From assembly GCF_900099765.1 (NCBI RefSeq), contig NZ_FNDX01000007.1, forward strand, positions 62,001 to 126,000: a DNA stretch of 64,000 bases, given 5' to 3'. The notes beneath the pieces are model-generated. The model searched no databases and was not told the DNA's origin. It saw only the letters and a program-made list of their open reading frames with translations. This document shows positions 56,547 through 64,000 of this stretch, in pieces. A program made the position numbers and the translations under genes. Every line of letters starts with the position of its first letter. The first letter of the stretch is position 1. This DNA is from Paenibacillus typhae (lineage in GTDB: Bacteria; Bacillota; Bacilli; Paenibacillales; Paenibacillaceae).

Positions 56547-59500
56547 CTACTTAGCCAGCAATTTGTAGATAACCTGGGCGCTTTCTGCCCGGGTCATATT
56601 GGCCTTAGGCGCAAACTGGCTGGCTTCTCTGCCCTGCACCAGGCCTAGACCTGCAGCTGTATTTACATAGACAACTGCCCATGGACTGATGCTGGCTGCA
56701 TCTGCAAAGCCTGCGGAAGAAGAGCTCTGGCTTACCTTCTGCCCCTGCTTCACTTCAAGCGCACGGATGACCATAGCCGCCATTTCTTCACGGCTGATCG
56801 CCGCATTCGGCGCAAAGAGCGCGGAGCTGCGTCCGGAAACAATGCCCTGGCTGACTGCAGCGGCCACATAAGGGGCGTACCAGGCATCCGCCTGTACATC
56901 ACTGAATGTGGTCTGGCCTGCTGTTTCGATTCCCAGTGCACGGATCAGCAGTGCAGTAAATTCTGCACGTGTAACATTCGCCCCGGGGTTGAATGCTGAA
57001 GCAGACACACCTGTTACAATCTGCTTCGCGCTCAGTGACTTCACGGCCTGTGAAGCCCAGTGCGAAGCGGGTACATCTGTAAACGACTTGTTCAGCTCCA
57101 GTGCCGCATATTTGCTGAAATGCGTTACCTGTGCTGTAATCCGGTCACCGTTAAACGCGCTGCGGACATACTCCAGACTGTTGTTCTCACCTACATAGAA
57201 CACGCCTGTAAGATCCTTATCCGCACTGCCGCTGGTGGTAAAGGTTAATTCAACCGGTGCTGCGAAAGGACCTGCCTGCGTGCTTGTGCCGTCCTTTTTT
57301 ACTACCGACAGTGAGAAATCAAAGATCTTTGAAGCTGCGCTTACTTGGGTATAGGCGTCGCTCAGCCCGTTCACCAGAGCGCTAGCTGCGCTATCCTGCA
57401 GCGGACTTACACTAAACTGAATCTGCGCACCCTCCGCATCTGCTCCGCTGAGTGATTTCTGAAGCCGGAGCAATACCGGGTTAGGCAGGGTTACACTTAA
57501 TCCGCCCATCTGCAGCTCAAGAGCGTTCGTGCCCAAGGCTGCTGCAGCCTGAACAGGCAGCAGGACAGATGTTGCAGCTGAAGGAATTTCCAGGGTTACT
57601 TTGCCGTCCTTGGCATTCTTCAGACTGTCTGCACTGATGGTATGGGTATTCTGTGCAGTCGGAGCCGGAATTACCGGTGTACCTGCAGACGGATCTGAGC
57701 CCGGCACGGATTGGAGCGCCGCTGCCAGAATAACGGTTCCTCCGTCAGCTCTGCCCGGAAGCTCAAACGCTACCTTCCGGTCAGAAGTTACTGTATACGT
57801 CTTGCCGCTGTATTCATCTGTTACCTTTGCTCCTGCGGCAAACGGCACAGGAATGCTCACAGCTGCAGCCTCAGCTTTGGTATTGATTACTGTTACAACA
57901 TTTTCATTGCCATACTGCTTGTTAAACGCCAGGTACCCCAGCTCATCCGAGCCGGCCAGCGTTGTGCGGGTCCCCTTGGAGTACACCTTGGAATACTTGG
58001 CACGGATATTCAGCAGCTTCTGGTAATGGTCGTGCAGCTCCTGCTCCGCAGTCAGCTGATCCCACGGCATATCGCTGCGGTTCTCACTGAACTGTCCTTG
58101 TGACATATCGCCGGCATTGCTGCCGGAACGGCCAAGCTCTTCGCCGTAGTAGATTACCGGCTGGCCTTTTGCCGTAATCTGCAGCGCTGCTGCGATCATC
58201 AGCTTGCTTTTATCGCCGCCCACATAATCCGAAAGGAAGCCGTTTTCGTCATGGCTGCTCAGGAACTGAGCCATAGTCTTCGTATTGTCCAGCTTGGCCT
58301 CACGGTCCTGCAGATAAGCATCCACTTCGCTGATTTTGCCGTCCGTGAAATTTTTGGCTGCTCCCTTAAATCCGAAATCAAGCAGACTGTCCATCTGGCC
58401 GGACTGCAGATTCCCGCCGTCGCTGTCAATCGTTCCGCCGAAATATTCACCGACCAGCTTGAATTCAGGATCAATCGCAGTCAGAGCATTTTTAAATGCC
58501 TTCCAGGTGGTGCTCTCTACATGCTTGACTGTGTCCACACGGAAATAATCGATTGTATCTCCACGGTCAGTCCGGGCATTGTCAAGCCAGCCGGTCTGCC
58601 AGTCTATAATCTGCTGGCGTACTGCAGGATCTTCTGTTTTGAAGTCCGGCAGTCCGGCCAGCTCACCCTTAACAGGGTCGGTATCCGAAGATACGCCGTC
58701 CGTGCGGAGCATGCCGTCGAAGCGCGCTTTATCTTCTGCCGTTACTCCTTCTTCATTGTCACTCGCCTTCAGGCCATAGCCTGCATGGTTAAGGACAACG
58801 TCGACCATAATTTTGATGCCTCTGTCATGCGCCTTCTCAATCAGTTCCTTGAAAGTGTCCATATCACCCAGATGCTCATCGAGCTGGGTAAAATCCTTGG
58901 CCCAGTAGCCGTGGTAACCGTACTGGATGCCGCCGAAGCCGACACCTTTGTTAAAGTCGATGTTATCGACAACCGGCGTAATCCACAGCGTATTGATGCC
59001 AAGCTCCTTAAGATAATCGAGATGGTCGATCATCCCCCGGAAATCCCCGCCGTGATAAGCCTCCAGATGGCTTTTATCCACATTCTCGTTATTCGTCGGG
59101 TCGCCGTCTGCAAACCGGTCAGTCAGCGCAAAATAAATCCGCGCCTCATCCCAGTCAAAATCAAGCTTATCGCCGCTGTAGGTTCTGGCTTTGACTTCCA
59201 GCGTTGCCGAGCCTTTATGCGTATTGCCGTACTCGTCAACCAGTGTAAGCGGAATGGTTTTGATTCCTGCTGCCACGGTATCTTTTACCGCAACCGTCTG
59301 CTTCATCAGGCTGGTGTCAATCTGAACCTTGGCCGGTCCGCCAAGCGCGGTCAGATCCATGTAACCGTCTTTATAAGAGACTTCCTCTGCTGAAGCCGCG
59401 GTAATGGTAATGACCGCATTTTCGTTCGGGCTCACCGCTTGCGGCGCTGCTGCTGCAGTAATTTTAACCTCCGGCTTGTGGTAGATTACTGAGGATTCCC

Positions 59501-62500
59501 CGCCGACCGTATTTTTCGGATCAGCCAGCTCCTCGGTTACTCCGTCCTTGGTGACCAGGAAGGTGTATTTGTATGTGCCTGCCTCGGCACCTGTCAGCTC
59601 ATAGCTGAACCATTCATTCACCGCGTCGTAGGTCATCGGATATTCGGAACCATTCACTTTTACAGCTACGGCCTCAATATCCTGCTGATTGCCGCTGCGG
59701 AACAGCGCATCATCACGGTACATGAAGGTGATTGTTCCATCCTTCATCACCGGACCGCTGATAAACGGCTTGATATCCAGCTCCTTCACCATGCTGGTGA
59801 CAATGACCTTGGTGTAGCTCTCACCAGCCGTCAGCGGAATGACCCGGTCATCCGGATAATCCTGCTTGCCGGTATTCCAGTCAGTGCCCTTGCGCAGGAC
59901 AAAGCCTACACTGGTCGCATTCGGGGCAACCTCAATCAGCACGCTGGCCTTGCCGTCCTTGAAGGTGGTGAAGTCAATCTGGTCATTCTTCGCGCCTGTA
60001 TTCCAGACCCAGATATTCCAGTCGGTATAATCCTTGTCTGCGCGCACATAGGTAAACTCTACATAACGTTTGGTATCTACAGCCTCTGTCACTACCTTAA
60101 CCGTTATAACAGAGGACTTCCCGCCGTAAGTTACCGTAATATGTGCCGTTCCGGCTTTAACCCCGGTTACCACACCCTGTGCCGACACGCTCGCTACTTC
60201 AGGTTTGTCAGAAGTATAGACGGCAGTTTGGGTAATATTACGTTTGCTTCCGTCGTCATATTTGGCATAGGCAGCTGTCTGATGGCTGGTGCCCACCTGC
60301 AGAGAATATGCTGCACTGTCTGTCTCTACTGAAGTAAAGACCGCTGCCGCTGCATCCATACGGATGATTACTGCAGTAAGCGGCTGGAGCTGAATCGATG
60401 TGCCTGTAAGCGTGAACCCGCTCTGCTCTCCGGCCGGAATGGCTGTTACTCCTGCCTGATCATCATCGGCAAGCACCTTGCCTTTGGTCAGATCCTCGGG
60501 CAAGCTAAGGGTTCTGGCTTCATCATCAGCATTAACGAACACATAATAGATGCCTGTGCCGTCTGTTGCTTTATTTTTGTAGCCGATTACAAGATCGGTT
60601 GCCTTCATTTCCGGCGCCTGGATCAGCGTAACATTGGAATCCACCAGGCTCTTGTCGCCCAGACGGAAGGCATCCGAGGACTTTCTGAGCTGAATAAGAC
60701 CCGCAGTGTAATCCTTGGTCGTGTTCTGTACCGGATATTTCACGGCATCAGTCGCTTTGGACCAGTCAAACATGTTGACTGCATCCGAGGAATCATAAGA
60801 GTCATGGATAAAATAGCCGAAGGACTGGCCGTTCGCATCCTTCATCTCGGTATACTTTTGTTCAGGCACGCCTGTACCCAGCCACTGCTTGGTACGCCCG
60901 TATTCCTGGCCGGCCTGCATAAAGGCCGTTCCCTGTGAAGTAAGCTCCAGTGTATTTCCCAGCCTGATCCGCTGCTGAATTTCCAGCTCATTGGCCGGAA
61001 CCGCCGGGTCCTTCTTGATGGACTGGGCAATGACATCATGCAGAGTCAGATTGTCATGCGCCTCGATATAAGGCACCACATCACCCGGATCATCCGCCGG
61101 AATATTGGACGGCTGGGCCTTGATATTATTCAGAATAGTCGCAATGGAGCGCGCTCCGCCTGTAATAAATCTCGGCTCACCTTCCGACCCGTAGCCTGAT
61201 TTCAGCTCATTGCGGAACTCATCGGAGAAGACGCCGACGCTGTCTGTTTTGTCCATCCACTGCTGGTCAGCACCCTGGCCGGCAAGTGAAGGATCTGAAG
61301 CCGCGCCGCCGAACGTAACCCAGCCTTCACCGATGAACAGTGCCTGCGGATTGATCGCCCGGGCTGCATCATAGGCCGCCTGTACCGCATCCTGCGTGGC
61401 ATCGCCCATCATATCCCAGCGCATACCGTCGATCTTGTACTCGCTGAACCAGTATTTGACGGAATCAATCATCAGCTTCTCGGCCATTTTGTGATTGGTG
61501 GCCAGATTATTGCCAAAGCCGCCGATAAAGTTGCCGCCCGCATCCTGGAACGCATAGTAATTCGGCACAATGTCATCCAGGAAATCTTTTTTGGCCATGT
61601 GAGTGTATACAACGTCCAGAATGACACCCATTCCAGCCTCATGCACCGCATCAATCAGGCCCTTCAGCTCTTTGATCCGTGCTTCGGGATCAGCAGGATT
61701 TTCTGAATAGGCACCGTCCGGGGAGAAGTAGCTGTGCGGATCATAACCCCAGTTGTACTCGTTATTTTGTGCGGAATAGCCTGTTTCTCTTTCGCCCATT
61801 TTCGTTTCATCCCCGTAATACCAGGCCATTACCGGGAGAAGCTGAATGTGGGTTACACCCATTGATTTGATATAATCCAGTTTCGTTGCAAAAGCATCAT
61901 AGGAACCCCAGCGTTCGCCGTTCAGACTGCTCTCGATCGAGACATCCGAGGTGAAATCGCGGATATGGACCTCGTAGATGACGGCATCCTCGCGTTTTTC
62001 GTAGCCCTCGATATCTGCCGGATGAACCTCCGCAGGATTGGTTTTGCTCAAATCCACGATTGCCGCTTTGCCGACAGTATCCCCGTCCGGACCGGCAGCA
62101 CCGGTAGAATCCACCGTAAATACAGCCATTGATTTGGCGTAAGGATCAAGCACCGGCTTCGTAACACCGTGGTTGGTCACTTCATACTGATAGTAGTAGC
62201 CGCGGACATCCTTTTCCCCGCTCACTCCGGTGATATCCGCCGGTGTAAGTTCAGTGGACCATACGCCCTGTTCGCCTCTGGTCAGGCTTACATGTCCGAC
62301 TTGCTTGGAAGCATCCGTTTTGCTGTATACATTGACTGTAACCGAGCTGGCCACAGGGGCCCACAGCTTCAGTGTTGCTGATTTGTCTGCGGCGTGATAG
62401 GTTGCACCCAGGTCATCGCCAGTGTAATTGTACATTTCATCAAGCATTCTCCAGCCGCTGGACGCAGATACCGTTTTACCGGAATAAGTAACACTCAGCG

Positions 62501-64000
62501 GTGTTTTTTCCAGGTCAAAAGCAGCCGTATCCACTTCGATTGAAGATGTACCGGTAATTCTCACTGCTGACACAGCAATGGCTGCGCCATCCTTGTCTTT
62601 TACAGTGATTGAGCTTTTCAGCGCTGCTGCATCAAGTCCGTCGGTAAGGGTAAAACCGAGCAGCAGTTTGCTGGTGGAAAGCACTTCAGCCGATACAAGC
62701 CCTATAGGCTGCTCGCCGAACGGGGAGACATACACCGTATTGTCGCCCTCTTTGATCCACAGCTGATTGTAGCGGTCAAGCAGGCTGAACGCCTTATCTC
62801 CGCCGTCCTTTGCTTCATTTGACGGGTTAACGACAAGGAAGCCCAGCTTTCTGGCATTCTCTTTCAGCGGAATATCCACATAAGCACCGAAACGGTCTGT
62901 ATTTTCAGCCGGGAACATAACGGCATCCGTCGGCCACTTGGATGGAGCCTGTGCTACGTCCTCCCAGGTCCATAAACCGAAATCGCTTTGCTTGTGATCC
63001 GCTCTACTGTAATGAATCCGGACCGTATTCGCTGGCAGTGTCACCGGTTCATAAGGCGTCACTTCATTGCTGCCCTGCTTGATCCAGATTTCATTGGTTT
63101 GCGGAGTGTTGATCAGGAAGGTTTTATCCCCGCTGTCCTTAGTCTCATTGGTGCGGTTAACGACGAGGAAGGAGATTTTTTTGGCGCCTGCTTTAAGCGG
63201 AATATCCACATAAGCCCCGTAGGAGTCCTGCTGTCCTTCAGGAAAAGCAGTTGCCCCGGATGGCCAGCCGGACGAGGCGGCAGCTACGTCATCCCACAGC
63301 CACAGGCCCTGATCGGCATAATCGCCAGCCGGACGGTTGTAGTGAATCCGCATGCTTCCTTCCGGAACAGGAGTGACAGTGCCCGGATTGGCCGGAGCTG
63401 TAAACTTGGCGCTCACATCATGTGTCTGAGCATTATAACGGAACGTAACCGGCAGATCGGCCGGCAGATCAAGGCTCTGCTCAGCTGCAGGATAATATTT
63501 ATCCCCCTCTGCAGAGGCCTCCGGCACAAAAATCTGATAGGTATAATCGCCCTTAGGCAGATTTGCCGTATGCTCGTAAACGCTGTCAAAATTAGTGTCT
63601 GTCAGTAAGGTGCGGGCATCTGCCGCGGAATGGTCTTTCGCATCACCCAGCTCAGTCTGCAGTGAGCCTGTAAGTCTTGGCAGTTTATCCTGGGCAAGCG
63701 GTGTGTAATACGTGGAGTCGGCAATTTTCTTGGTAATATCGTTGTAATAAAAGGTCACTGCCGTCTCGGCTGCGAGCGTAAGCACAATATTGCCGTCTTT
63801 GTTTACGCCCTGGGGATTGGTATAGCTGCTGTATCCGTAGCTTTCATCCCATGTGCCGTTTAGCGCAACCTTATATTCATAAGTGCCCGCCGGCAGTGTT
63901 CCTGTGAACATATAAGTGCCGTTGTTCATATACGTCATTTCAGTAACTGTCGTATCCGGATTCCAGTCTCCGGTCTGATTGGTTTCCGTAGACAGCTCCG
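56547..64000 (-). CDS. cell-surface amylopullulanase with two GH13 domains and SLH anchors (partial, N terminus off the window)
   Basis: More than 2,480 residues are visible and the frame is still open at 64000. In order: two X25-type starch-binding modules (63450-64000), two CBM41 modules (LWLWDD, LWTWED; about 62750-63360), a type I pullulanase with YNWGYDP near 61750, nucleophile Asp in IDGMRWDMMG, acid/base Glu in FIGEGWVTFG and EAHDNLTLHD (61000-61450), a Big_2 domain (60080-60330), a third CBM41, a small beta module, an alpha-amylase domain (DYFRVDTVKHVE, LVGEYFGG, SSHDENGFL; 58200-59150), a beta tail, and three SLH domains (VTRAEFTALLIRALG and similar; 56550-57090). It would debranch and hydrolyse starch at the S-layer, feeding the importer. 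Confidence 0.93.
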   Translation of the reverse strand, partial: ELSTETNQTGDWNPDTTVTEMTYMNNGTYMFTGTLPAGTYEYKVALNGTWDESYGYSSYTNPQGVNKDGNIVLTLAAETAVTFYYNDITKKIADSTYYTPLAQDKLPRLTGSLQTELGDAKDHSAADARTLLTDTNFDSVYEHTANLPKGDYTYQIFVPEASAEGDKYYPAAEQSLDLPADLPVTFRYNAQTHDVSAKFTAPANPGTVTPVPEGSMRIHYNRPAGDYADQGLWLWDDVAAASSGWPSGATAFPEGQQDSYGAYVDIPLKAGAKKISFLVVNRTNETKDSGDKTFLINTPQTNEIWIKQGSNEVTPYEPVTLPANTVRIHYSRADHKQSDFGLWTWEDVAQAPSKWPTDAVMFPAENTDRFGAYVDIPLKENARKLGFLVVNPSNEAKDGGDKAFSLLDRYNQLWIKEGDNTVYVSPFGEQPIGLVSAEVLSTSKLLLGFTLTDGLDAAALKSSITVKDKDGAAIAVSAVRITGTSSIEVDTAAFDLEKTPLSVTYSGKTVSASSGWRMLDEMYNYTGDDLGATYHAADKSATLKLWAPVASSVTVNVYSKTDASKQVGHVSLTRGEQGVWSTELTPADITGVSGEKDVRGYYYQYEVTNHGVTKPVLDPYAKSMAVFTVDSTGAAGPDGDTVGKAAIVDLSKTNPAEVHPADIEGYEKREDAVIYEVHIRDFTSDVSIESSLNGERWGSYDAFATKLDYIKSMGVTHIQLLPVMAWYYGDETKMGERETGYSAQNNEYNWGYDPHSYFSPDGAYSENPADPEARIKELKGLIDAVHEAGMGVILDVVYTHMAKKDFLDDIVPNYYAFQDAGGNFIGGFGNNLATNHKMAEKLMIDSVKYWFSEYKIDGMRWDMMGDATQDAVQAAYDAARAINPQALFIGEGWVTFGGAASDPSLAGQGADQQWMDKTDSVGVFSDEFRNELKSGYGSEGEPRFITGGARSIATILNNIKAQPSNIPADDPGDVVPYIEAHDNLTLHDVIAQSIKKDPAVPANELEIQQRIRLGNTLELTSQGTAFMQAGQEYGRTKQWLGTGVPEQKYTEMKDANGQSFGYFIHDSYDSSDAVNMFDWSKATDAVKYPVQNTTKDYTAGLIQLRKSSDAFRLGDKSLVDSNVTLIQAPEMKATDLVIGYKNKATDGTGIYYVFVNADDEARTLSLPEDLTKGKVLADDDQAGVTAIPAGEQSGFTLTGTSIQLQPLTAVIIRMDAAAAVFTSVETDSAAYSLQVGTSHQTAAYAKYDDGSKRNITQTAVYTSDKPEVASVSAQGVVTGVKAGTAHITVTYGGKSSVITVKVVTEAVDTKRYVEFTYVRADKDYTDWNIWVWNTGAKNDQIDFTTFKDGKASVLIEVAPNATSVGFVLRKGTDWNTGKQDYPDDRVIPLTAGESYTKVIVTSMVKELDIKPFISGPVMKDGTITFMYRDDALFRSGNQQDIEAVAVKVNGSEYPMTYDAVNEWFSYELTGAEAGTYKYTFLVTKDGVTEELADPKNTVGGESSVIYHKPEVKITAAAAPQAVSPNENAVITITAASAEEVSYKDGYMDLTALGGPAKVQIDTSLMKQTVAVKDTVAAGIKTIPLTLVDEYGNTHKGSATLEVKARTYSGDKLDFDWDEARIYFALTDRFADGDPTNNENVDKSHLEAYHGGDFRGMIDHLDYLKELGINTLWITPVVDNIDFNKGVGFGGIQYGYHGYWAKDFTQLDEHLGDMDTFKELIEKAHDRGIKIMVDVVLNHAGYGLKASDNEEGVTAEDKARFDGMLRTDGVSSDTDPVKGELAGLPDFKTEDPAVRQQIIDWQTGWLDNARTDRGDTIDYFRVDTVKHVESTTWKAFKNALTAIDPEFKLVGEYFGGTIDSDGGNLQSGQMDSLLDFGFKGAAKNFTDGKISEVDAYLQDREAKLDNTKTMAQFLSSHDENGFLSDYVGGDKSKLMIAAALQITAKGQPVIYYGEELGRSGSNAGDMSQGQFSENRSDMPWDQLTAEQELHDHYQKLLNIRAKYSKVYSKGTRTTLAGSDELGYLAFNKQYGNENVVTVINTKAEAAAVSIPVPFAAGAKVTDEYSGKTYTVTSDRKVAFELPGRADGGTVILAAALQSVPGSDPSAGTPVIPAPTAQNTHTISADSLKNAKDGKVTLEIPSAATSVLLPVQAAAALGTNALELQMGGLSVTLPNPVLLRLQKSLSGADAEGAQIQFSVSPLQDSAASALVNGLSDAYTQVSAASKIFDFSLSVVKKDGTSTQAGPFAAPVELTFTTSGSADKDLTGVFYVGENNSLEYVRSAFNGDRITAQVTHFSKYAALELNKSFTDVPASHWASQAVKSLSAKQIVTGVSASAFNPGANVTRAEFTALLIRALGIETAGQTTFSDVQADAWYAPYVAAAVSQGIVSGRSSALFAPNAAISREEMAAMVIRALEVKQGQKVSQSSSSAGFADAASISPWAVVYVNTAAGLGLVQGREASQFAPKANMTRAESAQVIYKLLAK

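Overview
The window looks like a chromosomal segment of a Paenibacillus species (spore-forming Bacillota). The evidence is the cotJABC spore-coat operon, YhbH, a SufCDSUB iron-sulfur operon with SufU, a type I pullulanase/alpha-amylase carrying S-layer homology domains, strong AGGAGG ribosome sites, many GTG/TTG starts and a moderate GC content. No rRNA, tRNA, CRISPR array, transposase or prophage gene was seen, so most of the window reads as ordinary core genome with a few accessory patches.

Layout. 1-453: non-coding, holding a 187-bp four-unit inverted-repeat element. 454-4381: CapA-like protein, then an aldo/keto reductase - SDR - methyltransferase group. 4712-5254: a flavin reductase gene broken by one amber codon. 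5439-7813: a small Ser/Gly/His-rich protein, a kinase and cotJABC behind a sigma-E-like -10 box. 7982-16748: CNNM/CBS membrane protein, YfkAB radical SAM protein, two HD-GYP proteins (one with a degenerate HD motif), UppP, a YunD-like phosphoesterase and a MoaD-MoaE fusion. 16971-20610: a heterodimeric ABC exporter. 21386-26563: sufCDSUB behind a promoter covered by two Fur/PerR-type boxes. 26796-34000: small housekeeping and hypothetical genes (DUF1802, Dps, YunC, DUF423, a lipoprotein, an amidohydrolase, a methyltransferase).

34174-42584 is a giant DUF11-repeat surface-type protein of 19 modules alternating between two types. It is split by an ATGA stop/start overlap in the middle of module 15. 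It is followed by yhbH and a PadR/DUF2812 pair.

44982-64000 is a starch and alpha-glucoside district. It contains a GH4 glycosidase with an AraC regulator, a chemoreceptor, a maltodextrin ABC importer (binding protein and two permeases), a divergently transcribed neopullulanase with a leader of about 340 nt, and a cell-surface amylopullulanase of more than 2,480 residues that runs off the right edge. The logic is extracellular starch cutting at the S-layer, import of maltodextrins, and cytoplasmic hydrolysis. A second copy of the 187-bp repeat element lies between the neopullulanase and the amylopullulanase.

The observations most worth a second look are the paired 187-bp repeat elements, the mid-domain split of the DUF11 giant, the Fur/PerR-type promoter of suf, and the long repeat-containing leader of the neopullulanase gene.
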